A stretch of 64,000 nt of DNA from Shinisaurus crocodilurus. Taxonomy: Eukaryota > Chordata > Lepidosauria > Squamata > Shinisauridae. The notes below the pieces were generated by a model. That model made no database searches and was not told where the DNA came from. It saw only the letters and a list, made by a program, of their open reading frames with translations. Below are positions 35,741 to 46,920 of this stretch, piece after piece. The first letter of the stretch is position 1, and every line of letters begins with the position of its first letter. A program made the position numbers and the translations under genes. The stretch lies in assembly GCA_021292165.1 (NCBI GenBank), contig CM037880.1, forward strand, positions 27,116,232 through 27,180,231, given 5' to 3'.

Positions 35741-36253
35741 TAAGAGCTGAAGGACTTAAGCAAAGCGGGAGATGCTATCACATGTGAGGTAAATGTAAAA
35801 GAAAAAAAAATACCGTATTTTATGAGTTCTTCTTGATCGTCCTTCTCAAGGTGGAGCGCATATTAAGATATAAATACAATAACAGAATATAAATATGGTA
35901 ATGTGCACCATGCATTGAAGCCTTTTTAGGATAGGGAGAGGTATTGGTTTATTGATTGCCAAACCCATCCACTCCAATATCTACAAATCAGTGATAACAT
36001 TTGGATATGGATGCTCATAAAGATTGCATGATCAAAATCCAGAGTTCTGATTTTTAAGGGTCTCAATTCAGAGAAGTGTGTGTGCTCATTAGAAGCCCTT
36101 TCTCCAACAGAGAAACCCTTTCTATGCAGCAGGGAGAGGGAAATCTCTGCCTGTGGCTCCCTCCCGCTGGTGCAAGGACACCAGTGGATACAGTCTAACA
36201 TTGCCAACCATAGTTACAGTTGCTGCATTTGTATACTGCTTTTCTGTATATGC

Positions 36254-37149
36254 CAGGGATGGAGACTTGGACTCGAGGACTCGACTCGTGAGTCGGACTG
36301 AGTCCCCCCTCTGACTCGAGTCAGACTCGAGTCCCATTATTTTTAATGGGACTCGAGACTCGACTCGGGACTCGACACCAAGGACTCCGTCACCGCCGCC
36401 CGCCCGCCGCCACTGCCGCTCACCTCACCACCACCGCCTCGCCATTGCACGCCGCCTCGACGCCGCCCGCCCGCCGCTGCCGCTCACCTCACCACTGCCG
36501 TCGCGTCACTTCCGCCGCTCACCTCACCACTGCCGGCACGGCGGAAGTGACGCGACGGGACCAGCGCGGGAGGTGCAGCAGCGTGCAATGGCGAGGCGGC
36601 GGTGAGTTGAGCGGCGGCGGCGGCGTGGGGGTGGCGGCGAAGCGGCGTGTAATGGCGAGGCGGCAGTGGTGAGGTGAGCGGCGGTGGTGGCGTGCATGCG
36701 GCGGCGAGGCACATGCAATGGCAAGGCGGCAGTGGCGGTGGTGGTGAGGTGAGCGGCAGCGGTGTGCTGGCGGTGACGAGGCGGCGTGCAATGGTGAGGC
36801 GGCGGTGGTGAGGTGAGCGGCGGCGCGGGCGGCGGCGACTCGAGCGGCACGGAGAACGCTCCGCGCCGCTCAGAAGAGCGAGCAAGAACAACGAGCCCAG
36901 GGAGGGCTCGTAATACATCCCTGCCCGGCGGTAAGTGGTGGCAGCCCATGGAGGGAGCGGGAGGATCTCCGCGGGAGGAAGGGCAGCTCTTCTTCCTCTC
37001 GCAGAGACCCTCCTGCTCCCTCCATGGGCCACCGCTTTGGGAGTGACTCGGGAGTCGGGACTCAAGTCACTATTTTGGACCTCAGACTCAAGACTCGACT
37101 CGGGTCCAAAGACTCGTGACTCGAAGCCAAGGGCTCTTCAACATCCCTG
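36254..37149. mobile_element. hAT element with GAGTC-rich ends and GC-rich core
   Basis: The ends read CAGGGATGGAGACTTGG and, inverted, CAGGGATGTTGAAGAGC. Flanking octamers GTATATGC and GTATACGC match 7/8. Each end has many GACTC/GAGTC motifs. The core (36380-36960) is a CpG-rich array of GGCGG- and GAGGTGAGCGGC-type units. Open frames across the core are compositional. Confidence 0.85.
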
Positions 37150-37204
37150 GTATACGCTACACTTAAAAGTGGTTCACAATAAAGCATATACATATATAAA
37201 AGGG

Positions 37205-37410
37205 GAGGGGCAGTAGCTCAGTGGTAGAGCACATGCTTTGCATGCGATAGGTCCCCGGTTCAATCCATTCCATCTCCACATGGGACTGGGAAAACTTCTG
37301 CCTGAAACCCTGGAAAGCCCCAGCCAATCAGAGTTGTTAATACAGGGCTAGAAGGACCAATGGTTTGACTCAGCATAAAGAAGCTTGCTATGATTGTATG
37401 ATTATCAATA
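37205..37410 (+). mobile_element. tRNA-derived SINE
   Basis: The head is tRNA-like, with an A box (TAGCTCAGTGGTAGAGCA) and a B box (GGTTCAATCC) at normal spacing. The anticodon position reads TGC (Ala-like). A non-tRNA body (CTGCCTGAAACCCTGGA) and a tail ending near GATTGTATGATTAT follow. Confidence 0.75.
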
Positions 37411-37608
37411 CATTATCCATAGCATCTCCCTATAAAAGACAATTCAAGCCAGTTTCATAATAGATACGTACATAATAAAAAAATATCAATATCAAAACAA
37501 TTCATTCATAATTCCTTACTAACATAAGGTTGGATCCAGGATCTGCCTTCTGTGGATGGAAGGGCTCTGCTCATGGAAGGTGCCTTTGCCTGATTTTTGG
37601 GGGGTCCC

Positions 37609-37640
<32 letters not shown>

Positions 37641-37973
37641 CACTCTATTCAACAGGGTCCCTCGATGCTCTGTGTGGCATTTTCAGAGAGCTAGAGGGGC
37701 TGTTGTGTGGAGGAGGCAGCAGATAAGTCTGCTTCTGCCAGACCAGTTGCACATGCCTAAATCTGGATCCAACCCAATGAGAGAAAAACAACCTCTGACC
37801 TAGGAGGTGCCAGCAGCAGAATAAGCTCTTTTAAAGGGCTGCAGCTGAAGGTGGGGCGGGGCAATCCTCATTCAGTCCCAGGTGTTACAAGAACAGAGTG
37901 AAGCACCCTCTGGCCTAGATGATATATGGCAAATGCTCTCTCCGCTGGCATGATGGTCATAGCAGCATACATA

Positions 37974-38222
37974 CAGTCATGCCTTGGATTGAGAGCATAA
38001 TTCGTTCCGGAAACGTGCTTGTAATCCAGAACACTCTTTTATCAAAACGAAATCCCCCCCAAAAAAATTGTACAGAGATTTTTAATTTAAGCCGTACTAC
38101 AGTACTTGTATTGCAAGACGTCGCTTGTATATCAAGTCAAAGAAAATTAATAAATATTTAAAAATTTGCTTGTCTTGCAAGTTGCTCTCAAACCAAGTTA
38201 CTTGCAATCCAAGGTATTACTG
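37974..38222. mobile_element. Tigger/mariner-like MITE (copy 3)
   Basis: 249 bp, same orientation and sequence as copy 1, with TA flanks. Confidence 0.8.
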
Positions 38223-39121
38223 TACATCCATGCTCTGCCTCCCACATGTATTCAAAAACAGCTGAGGGCCCCACTACATGTTTTGTTGTCTGCCACTGAG
38301 CCAGGCCGCCCCCGCCCCCCCCATGTTTCCCTGCTAATGCTTAGTGAAAGAATTCATGGCTGCCATTTGCAAGGGGCAGAGAAATGCTGAACAGGCTGGT
38401 GGCGGCTCATTGTGCATTTCTTACTAGACACTACTAGAGAGATGTATGTGGGAGACAAGAGTCAGCAGCATCTATCCATGCTCTGTCATTCCTAGTTAGG
38501 CTCTGGGAGTATCAGAGCAAACAGCCATCTCAACTGCTGCTCCAAATCTGGCACCTAAATGGGATGGAGGTTGGTTAAGCCACTTCAGTAAACAGCCTTC
38601 CCCCACCCCCCACCCTTCTCATGATGAAATCATTCGAGCTACAACACTTGCAAAGGAAAAGGTGTCTTTCTGGGGCAGGAGCTTGAACAGGATTATTCTT
38701 GCAAGCAAGAGAGTTAGAGAGTTGTACAGCGTTCTGCGCTGCTTCTGCAGGCACTCCACTCCACTGGATTTCCTGCATTACAGCCAATTCTGCTTCACCT
38801 TGGTTCTTTGATTTTAGCAGTTCAGTCTATCTTTCTTGCCTAATGTTTGTACCATCTGGTAACTAAAATTCAGATACAGGGGAGGCAGGGTGTTAGATTC
38901 ATTACTGAATCTTTGGGAAGTCTTCCTTCTTCTCCACAAAATCTATGGCTGTGTTCCCACGTCACACTAAGCCGACTTCAAACAACCAATGGTGGGCTGG
39001 TTATTCACAAAACAACCCACGGTGTGCCCAACAGATGATCAGGCTCACCATGTGTTGTCCCTCCCTCCCTTCCCCCTGGTCCTCCAGCCGATATCCCAGG
39101 GGACTTGGCGGCTAAAGCCAC

Positions 39122-39340
39122 ATTTATTTATTTATTTAATACATTTTTATACCGCCCAATAGCCGAAGCTCTCTGGGCGGTTTACAACAGTTAAAATCAT
39201 AAAATACAATATAAAATATAAAATTTTAAACCACAGATTAAAAACAAACAGCAGAGCTAGCAGCAGCAGTTACAATAACGGAATTAAAAACAATTACAAG
39301 ATTAAAATGATTAAAATGCGTGGGAGAACAGAAAGGTCTG
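39122..39340. repeat. LINE/SINE 3'-tail repeat (antisense)
   Basis: (TTTA)n followed by ATTTTTATACCGCCCAATAG and GAAGCTCTCTGGGCGG, same family as 4648. Confidence 0.6.
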
Positions 39341-39406
39341 TTTGTCTCCTCTTCCCGCTGCGATTGCAGGCCCTTTTTCACTCAGGGTTTTTGTTTTTTT
39401 TTGACA

Positions 39407-39422
39407 GACAGACAGACAGACA

Positions 39423-39458
<36 letters not shown>

Positions 39459-39482
39459 CGTGCATGCATGCGTGCGTGTGCA
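39407..39482. repeat. compound (AGAC)n/(GT)n/(GCAT) microsatellite
   Basis: AGAC units run into GT units and then GCGTGCATGC-type units. Open frames across it are artefacts. Confidence 0.9.
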
Positions 39483-40417
39483 TATTTCCCTGTCACAAAA
39501 ACCCTGATTAGCCTGAGCTTTGACAGCTGTGAAGACTCCATGCTCCCATAAATGGGGTGGCTCGCACTTTCCCAAGTACCTAGAGTCTTGGGAAAGGGTG
39601 GGAAAGTGCGAGGACACTGAGAAGAGTCAGGTCCAACCAAAAAACTAGAGGATCTCGCCACGAAGGGAGTGATCTACTGGCCACCCCGTTTCACTTGCAG
39701 CTTTGTTTTCCCTTGACAGCTTGCCTTTTGACGGCTGTCAAGAGAGTGCAAAGTAAAAAATGGACCTGTTTGCAGCCTCTGCACTTTGACAGCAGACACC
39801 TCCCAGGACATTGCCCAGGCAAGGTTTCAGATTTCAGACTCCCACAAGTGTGCACCTCCGCACTTGCTTAAGTCTGACTAATTAAAACATAAATAACGAA
39901 TTTAATTATTTTTTCTTTGCCATTATCTTGCACTCAATTTTTTTTAAAGGGTGTGGCAAACCAGGGAAAGCCCCTCCAGTGTACCACTGGAGATCATGAT
40001 ATAGATCATGAAAAGTGGTAAAATGGGGGGAAAGCCACGATGAGGAAAAAACGGCTCACAATCGCAGTGGGGGACACCAAGCCAGTGATGGTTGCTCCAC
40101 CATGTCACTTGGGCATCGGTGGGGTAGCTGCTGCTTCCCTGTACCCACAATGGGGTCAGTCACCTGGGTTCAGACGACACGACAACCCATCGTGGGTTCA
40201 ACAACACCAAGAACAAGCCATGGGTTGTCAGGGTGGCTTGTTGCCTTCAAACAAGCCACCCTGTGGGAAGCATATGTTTTACTGAAGGACTAAAAGGCTT
40301 GGGAAAATAAAAACGTCTTCAGCTGGCTCCGAAAAGACCATAACATAGGTGCCAGGTGAGAATGCTCTCTGGGAAGGGCATTCCACAGCCAGGGTGTCAC
40401 CACTGAGACAGGCAGTA

Positions 40418-40618
40418 AGGGAAGGGCTGCAGCCCAGTGGGAGAGCACATGCTGGGCATGCAGAAGGTCCTAGGTTCGATCCCCAGCATCTTCAGGTAGG
40501 GCTGGAAAAACTCCTGCCTGAAACCCTGGAGAGCCATTGCTGCCAGTCAGTGCAGACAATACTGGGTTACATGGGCCGATGGTCTGACTCAATATAAGGC
40601 AGCTTCCTACATTCCAGG
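40418..40618 (+). mobile_element. tRNA-derived SINE in L2-like LINE
   Basis: Same family as 37205-37410. It has CAGTGGGAGAGCACATGC, then GGTTCGATCCCCAGC, the CCTGCCTGAAACCCTGGAGA body, and a tail GGCAGCTTCCTACATTCC. Confidence 0.75.
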
Positions 40619-40940
40619 TATATTTGGGAGGGGATCATGATCCCTCAGGTAACCTGGCCCCAAGCTGTTTAGGGCTTTGTAGGTTAATCCCAGCACTTTG
40701 AATTGGGCCCAGAAATGGACTGGCAGATCAGAAAGCACTGGTGTAATATACTCAAATCAGCCAGTCCCTGTTAACAGTCTTGTTGATCTATTTTGGATCA
40801 GCTGAAGTTTCCTAACTCTTTTCAAAGGCAGCCTCACACAAAACACATTACAGTAATCCAAATGTTAGATTATCAGACCATGGATTACCAAACTGTGGAT
40901 CCAAGAGCACCTCCAAACTATGAACCTGATCCTTTAAGGC

Positions 40941-41084
40941 AGGGGCTGGCAGAAGGTAGATCTCCAGATGATTGGGACTTAAACTCCCAGAAGTCCCTGC
41001 CAGCATGGCCATGGTCAGGAATGCGGGGAGTTGAAGTCAAAAACATCTGGAGATCTACTTTTTGCATACCCCTGCTTTAGGAGA
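40941..41084. mobile_element. hAT-like MITE in L2-like LINE
   Basis: Inverted arms share TAGATCTCCAGATG and CATCTGGAGATCTAC. Flanking CTTTAAGG and CTTTAGGA agree at 6/8. Confidence 0.65.
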
Positions 41085-41757
41085 AATGCAATCCCCTCCA
41101 GAACAGGTTGAATACCACCCAGCCGGGCAGAAGAACCACTCACTAACAGAGGCAGTATTAAGTGGGTGGCACGCTAAGGCTGGAGCCCCATATCTTTCAT
41201 CTGGAGTCTCTAATCTCTGGGAGACCATCTGCCCCTCAGCCCTGCTGTCCATGGGCACTTGCTGAAATAAAGGTACAGGGATCCTGATGATCTCTGTTGC
41301 ATCTGATCCCCCAGAATTAGCTGGCTTTTGCCCACATGTGCTTCATCTCCTGCTGTCCCCACCCTTGAATCTTTCTGCCTGAGGTTTTTTTCTGAAATCA
41401 AATGCCCTCCTCCTCTCCTTTCCCCTGTCCATACATCTCTTTTTACAAATAGGCATGTCCTTAGGAGACAGGGTCCTTTAACACAGAGAGAGAGAGAGAG
41501 AGAGACTGTAGAGCATATGTAAATTAGCATATGCAAATTTGTGTGTGTTGTTGTTGTTGGTCCTGTGGGCCTGAGCCCGGATCTTTTTGGTAACTAGCAC
41601 CACCCCTGCCCTCTAATAGTAGCTCTATCTTATCTGGACTGAGTCTCAGTTTACTGGCCGTCTTCCAGTCCATTACCACACCCAGGCACTGATTCAGAAC
41701 AGCCACTACCTCACCTGGACTTGATGAAAAGAAGAGATAGAGCTGGGTGTCATCTGC

Positions 41758-41925
41758 ATAGATTTCATAGATTATAGAGTTGGAAGGGGCCTACAAGGCC
41801 ATCGAGTCCAACCCCCTGCTCAATGCAGGAAACTAGAGGAAGGGTCTCCCATCCAAGTAATAACCAGGCCTGACCCTGCTTAGCTTTCCACACTCAGACA
41901 AGCTGAGCCAGTGTGAGCCACAGGC
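41758..41925 (-). mobile_element. 5S rRNA-derived SINE with CR1-type tail (copy 2)
   Basis: This antisense copy lies inside the antisense L2-like LINE. Its 5S-like core (41843-41886) is the best preserved of the three, with only about 3 differences over 44 bases from the vertebrate 5S sequence as I know it. Confidence 0.85.
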
Positions 41926-42360
41926 CTGTAACTCATGTTGGTGTCATCCTCAGTCCACATCTCTGGATAGCTTCCTCCAGCAGTTTTTTGTAGATGTTGA
42001 ATGGCATGGGGGACAAAAGAGAGTCCTGTGGCACCCCATAGCAGAACTGCCAAGGAACAGATTGATAACCTGAAGCACCACCTTCTCGAATCAGCCATCC
42101 AAGTTGGAATGGAACCTCTGCAACACAGTAGCTCCAACACCCAGCCCAGATAGCCTATCCAGAAGGACACCATGGTCAATGGTATCGAAAGCCTTTGAGA
42201 AGTCCAAGTGAATCAACACCTAACTCAGACAGCCTATCCAGAAGGATACCATGGTCAATGGTACTGAAAGTCTTTGAGATGTCCAAGTGAATCAATAGGG
42301 TCACACTCCCCTTATCCCTCTCTTTGCACAAATCATCCCACGTAGTTTCTGTGAACATTA

Positions 42361-43520
42361 TACTTTGTCATTCAAGCTACATACCTCACCTCTGTTTTAC
42401 AGCATATTGAACTGCGCAAGCACCTTAGCAGATCTCAGTTTCATTGGATTCCTAATTTCTAGAGATATTGCATGTCTGTAGCATTAGCGATTGTTTTAAC
42501 GAGACATTTTATGTTTAAATCATCTCTTCATTTCATTATAATATGCACTGCATTTGCTGATGGGAATGATTCTGTGTTCCCTAGTATTGAATTATGAATC
42601 ATTTCCTGCCTTCTCTAACCTTTTAACAATCTTCTCCCTTTTTTCATCCAAATGGTTTCCTTATATACTTCTAGGTAATACAATACAGCTTGACTAATAT
42701 TCACAAATGTGTAAATACATATTCCTATTCTATCATAATAAGTGTGTTCCCAGAATTTTCCATTGGCAATCTACTATTTCAGTAGTATGTGTTTTTTATT
42801 AGTTTCAGCTAATTTTCCTTAATTTTTTTTTCTGGCAGACTGTTACTTTAATGGCATTTTTGAATCTTTATTAATGCTTGCCACAAGTCATACTATTTCC
42901 AGATGTCCAGCTGCCGTTGAAGTAAGTAAAGGAAACAAGATGGCCAGCTATGCTGTGTTTAGAGCAGCAAAATAACATATGCCTGATATTGTGATGACCG
43001 ATACTTTCATTTTCTTCACAATCATCCATTGTTCTTCCACCTCTTAAATATGTCCATGTTTCATGTATCCTTCAGTATTGCGAACTGTGTAGTTAAGACT
43101 TCTATACACAAAAGAGGTCATTCTTTTAAATATATAGTCAGTGGGTATAGGATTGCATTCAACACACCTACACGTCACATGGGTGCAATTCTAATTGATT
43201 TCAATGAAACTAGTATCAATGTCATATGTTATGTATCTGAATGATAACAAACTGAGCTGACTTGCTACCACAACAACCCTTGAAGCACAATATCTTCAAA
43301 TGGGTTTTGGGTTACAAAAGTCAGGGCATGAGGAAGAGCCACTTCTTGCCAATTCACATTTACTTCTGTTTAGGGGCTTAGAAACAACTCCCACATCTGC
43401 AAAAATCTGAATCAGCCCTTAAGAGGATTTCACAAGTGATACTTTAAAAAAAACACCAACATTTGAATGTAATGTATTTTAAAAGCATGCAACACAGAAT
43501 GGAGGTATCACCACCATAGG
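42361..43520. other. intergenic, no gene seen
   Basis: AT-rich. No open frame longer than 71 codons and no repeat that I can name. Confidence 0.4.
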
Positions 43521-43614
43521 AAGGAACGTAGGAAGCTGCCTTATACCAAGTCAGACCCTTGGTCCATCTAGCCCAGTACTGCCGACACTGATTGGCAGCA
43601 ATGGCTCTCCAGGG

Positions 43615-44513
43615 CAGGGATGTTGAAGAGTCCTTGGTCTCGAGTCACGAGTCGAGTCACGAGTCTTTGGACCCGAGTCTCGAGTCCGAGTCCTTGGTCC
43701 AAAATGGTGACTCACGAGTCACGAGTCACGAGTCACTCCCAAAGCTGACTCCACGAGTCCCTATTAAAATCAATGGGGGGTTTTCCCAACAAAATAAGGC
43801 TACTTCAGATGTGTGGTTTAAATAAATTCTAGGCACAAGTGTGCCTTTTTATCTCATAACTCTGCAACTGATTTTGCAAAGAACAGACCAGGCAGACAAA
43901 CCCAAAATAACCAGGCAGGCAGAGGAGGCAGGGAACCCCAAAGCAGGTAGGCAGAGGCAGCCAAACCCAAAATGTCTGAAAGGTTGCATTTTAGGAAAAT
44001 GATTTTAAAAAATAAACTTGCTGTACTTCCTAAAACTTATCCATGTTGCATTTGAGGAACATGATTTTTTCTAAATGTTTGGCCCCCATTCTGGAACGGT
44101 GAGATCTCATCACAATTCCACCCTCACTGAACACCCGCTCCACTGGTGATGAACTTGCTGGAACCAGAAACACACTCAGAGCAGCCACACAGAGTAATCT
44201 CAGGTCCTTCTTCTGCCTCTCCCAAGTACGCAACACATCAATCAAAATAAATCTTGACACACTGTTGGGGCTGCACTCCTGGTAGCTGTCCATAGTGGCC
44301 GAGCAGCGGCACACCTCGCTTCCATGCGCTCTTCGCCGGCAATCACGCTCCTCTCCACTCCTTCTGGCACAGCCCAGGGATGTTGAAGAGTCCTTGGTCT
44401 CGAGTCCCGAGTCGAGTCTCGAGTCCCATTTGGGGTTCGAGTCCGAGTCGAGTTAGAGGGGGGACTCAGTCCGACTCACGAGTCGAGTCCTCGAGTCCGA
44501 GTCCCCATCCCTG
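43615..44513. mobile_element. hAT element with GAGTC-rich ends, inserted in a SINE
   Basis: Ends CAGGGATGTTGAAGAGTCC and, inverted, CAGGGATGGGGACTCGG. Exact target duplication CTCCAGGG. An additional left end starts at 44375, so 44375-44513 looks like a 139-bp mini element joined to a larger truncated one. It keeps part of a transposase gene. Confidence 0.9.
44030..44314 (-). pseudogene. hAT transposase C-terminal remnant
   Basis: On the minus strand the frame contains the hAT dimerisation motif SSPVERVFSEGGIVMRSHRS, followed by HLEKIMFLKCNM. This is the standard C-terminal end of hAT transposases. The catalytic part is missing. Confidence 0.8.
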
Positions 44514-44807
44514 CTCCAGGGTTTCAGGCAGGAGTTTTTCCAGCCCTACCTGGAGATGCCGGGGATTGAACCTGGGACCTTCTGCATGCAAAGCAGGTGC
44601 TCTACCACTATGCTACAGCCTCACCATCACCAGCAGGATATGTTCTATCCCTGAAAACATGAAGACTGAAATCCCACACAGAGTTGAACACATTTAAGCC
44701 CTGTGATGGATGCAGAGTTCTCTCTTTATTTTCTGCCCTACACCCAGCCCATTTACCTGGTTCCCCTCCCCCCGGGGTCAAACTTTCTAAAAACCTTGGT
44801 ACATTTG

Positions 44808-44943
44808 GAAGGATCCAATGGTGACTAGCTGCTAATGCTATTGACATGGTGCTAGCGTACAACAATAGCACTCGCTAGGGCAACAGGCTTCTGCTAAAGC
44901 AACATCGATAGCCCTAGTGGCCAAAGACCATTGGATCCTTCTC
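44808..44943. mobile_element. imperfect palindromic MITE
   Basis: Ends GAAGGATCCAATGG and CCATTGGATCCTTC pair exactly; the interior pairs imperfectly. Confidence 0.5.
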
Positions 44944-45036
44944 ACTGTCACCATCTAATGTTTAAGTAGGTCGGTAGGCTTGACATCTTCTTATAAAAAG
45001 AACCTCTCATAAAAAGATCAGAGCAGGCAGACGGAG

Positions 45037-45173
45037 CATTTAATCCTTTCCTCCGGTGCTGCGGTCCTGAGGAAAACCCTCTTGGCATCAATGGGAGATC
45101 CCCCCCCCAAAGCAAACACCAACTTCAAAGAGGGATTTTCCTTAGGACCGCAGCAGGGAAAGAAAGGGCTAAA
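45037..45173. mobile_element. palindromic MITE
   Basis: Inverted arms carry TGCTGCGGTCCTGAGGAAAA and TTTTCCTTAGGACCGCAGCA-like sequence around an unpaired centre. Confidence 0.6.
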
Positions 45174-45692
45174 TTTCCCCTCTATGCCTCACTGGTCCCA
45201 TTAATTATCTCCCCCCCCCCCACAACTGATGCAATTTGCCTTTTAAAAAAAACATGTATGTTAATTGCAAAGACACATTTAATGGCACTATCTCATTTGG
45301 CCCTGAGAGGAGGGGAAATTTGGCACTTTAGAAGAGCAGAACAGGTTAAATTATTTCTAAACTTTTCAGAAATTGAGCCAATATAGGTGTTTTCTGTCAC
45401 AAGCACATAGAAACCAGTGGATATAAGTGTACTTAACTCTGTGTTGGATTGTGCCTGAATTAGCCTATTTTATCAAACTGAATAAAGCTGCACACCAGTA
45501 TAAAGATCCAAGGAATTATATAATCAATAGCTTCTAATCCAACTGAGATTAATTCAGGATGTAAGAAAAGGCTATGGTTTTAATCATGTAAAATGCTAAT
45601 TTTACCAATTTCATGAAAACAAACCACCTCAATAACTTTCATGATGACCAGGTGTTTAGGATACTGGGCACAATTCAACCAAAGTGGATCCA

Positions 45693-45926
45693 GCCCTGAT
45701 GATACCACAACCTAGTACATCGTAAAAACATTCTCTAGCTCAGGGCCAGGGAATGTGTGGCCCTCCAGATGTTGTTGGACTCCCATTTCCATCAGCCCCA
45801 GCCAGTCTAGCCAATGGTGAAGGATGATGGGAGTTGTAGTTTTACAACATCTGCAGGGCCACACATTCCCCAGCCCTGAACTAGAGAATGTTTTTACGAT
45901 ATACTAGGTTGTGGTATCATCAGGGC
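45693..45926. repeat. long inverted repeat, arms of about 100 bp
   Basis: Arms begin at GCCCTGATGATACCACAACC (plus) and end at its complement. They include a hAT-like CCTCCAGATGTTGTTGGA block. The pairing extends well beyond the usual ends of that MITE family. Confidence 0.75.
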
Positions 45927-46264
45927 CGGAAATGGCTTATCCTTGCTTGTTATTTTTTCCTTTGGAGGCTGAGCAGTTGCACTGTCCAGTATCAAGTGCA
46001 TAGCTCTGTTGAAAGATTTTTGAAAGTCTACCCCACCTCATGGATGAGCTATCCCCTACCAGAAGGGCTAGCCCTGTTTCTTTCTACTCCAAAGGAATGG
46101 GAACAGGGATCTTGGATGATGCTAGTAAAGTTCTATCAAAAGTAATGTCACCCCTATGAGAAACAGATCTGGAAAAGGCCCTGAGTGTGTCAAGTAACAT
46201 TTTGGAAAGAAGTTCTATAGTACATTTAGTTCAGATTTAATCACAAATTAATGATAATACTCAA

Positions 46265-46740
46265 AGACCTGATTCACACATAACACTAACCCATGGTGTG
46301 TGTTGTTGAATTCTGGATTGTCGTGATGTGTGAATAAGGCTGTGCTAACAAACCATGGTTTGTTAACCACAAACAGCCCAGAAAAAGAACCCACGGTTTG
46401 TTGTTGGGTTGTGAATTCTGGGTTGTTTAAACCATGGGTTGTCATTATGTGTGAATCCAGAACTGTGGGTTGTTCATGGGCTGTTTCACCAGGCTACATA
46501 GGAGGCAGGCAAGAGTGGTTAAAAAAAATATCAGCTCTCCTACATGAGAACCAGCTGTTCTACAGTGGCACAAAGGCATTTGTGATAGGGATGGAGCGGG
46601 TGAAGGAGGAGGGAAACAAGCAACCCAGGGATTGAGAAACAAACTACAGTTGGTTTGCTCGTGTGCCAGGGAAACCCTACATAGGGCAACAAGCCATGAG
46701 TTAACCATGGATTAAATAAACCTTGAGTTAACATGATGGG
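46265..46740. repeat. ACCATGG-motif repeat (copy 2), multiple inverted modules
   Basis: Repeated inverted modules such as ACAAACCATGGTTTGTTAAC, GGGTTGTTTAAACCATGGGT and CATGATGGGAGTTGC. The last part resembles a hAT MITE end. Confidence 0.5.
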
Positions 46741-46794
46741 AGTTGCAGTCCAACACATCTGGAGTTGGAGAAGTCTGCAGTGAGGCAACTTCTG

Positions 46795-46920
46795 TTATCA
46801 TCCTGTCCTGCCTTTGGGCTTCCCAGAATTATCTGGTTAGCCACTGTGGAGAACAGGGTGCTGGATTAGATAGACTCATGGTCTGATCCAGTATGACTCT
46901 TCCTATATACTTATGACTTT
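46795..46920 (+). mobile_element. L2/CR1-type LINE tail fragment
   Basis: This is a short 3' relic with GGCCACTGTGTG-like and GGTCTGATCCAGTATGACTC blocks and a CTATATACTTATGAC-type end. Confidence 0.5.

Larger units (their letters stand above)
40296..42360 (-). mobile_element. L2-like LINE, antisense, decayed and interrupted
   Basis: On the minus strand, reverse-transcriptase motifs of L2/CR1-type non-LTR elements remain: HLDISKTFSTIDHGILLDRL near 42200-42300, LLCRGSIPTWMADS-like decay near 42100, and NQCLGVVMDWKTASKLRLSP with DKIELLLEG near 41600-41700. A 3' UTR-like part runs to about 40300. Insertions include a tRNA SINE (about 40418-40616), a hAT-like MITE (40941-41084) and a 5S-derived SINE (41758-41925). 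An approximately 95-bp segment is repeated at 42118-42300. Confidence 0.7.
43525..44625 (-). mobile_element. tRNA-derived SINE split by a hAT insertion
   Basis: The antisense SINE is in two parts, 43525-43614 and 44514-44625. They join exactly across the hAT element at 43615-44513. The tRNA-like head is at 44545-44620. Confidence 0.8.

Noticed and set aside
36346..37065. Long overlapping frames of Ala/Pro/Arg/His-rich proteins on both strands
   Set aside because: They come from the GC-rich tandem core of a hAT element. Low-complexity composition suppresses stops in all frames.
37205..37290. Possible functional tRNA-Ala gene
   Set aside because: The A and B boxes are present, but the acceptor stem does not pair, and a SINE body follows. 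Other copies at 40418 and 44545 show it is a SINE.
39311..39661. Thr/His- and Cys/Val-rich frames over a microsatellite
   Set aside because: Produced by the (GT)n and GCAT-type simple repeats.
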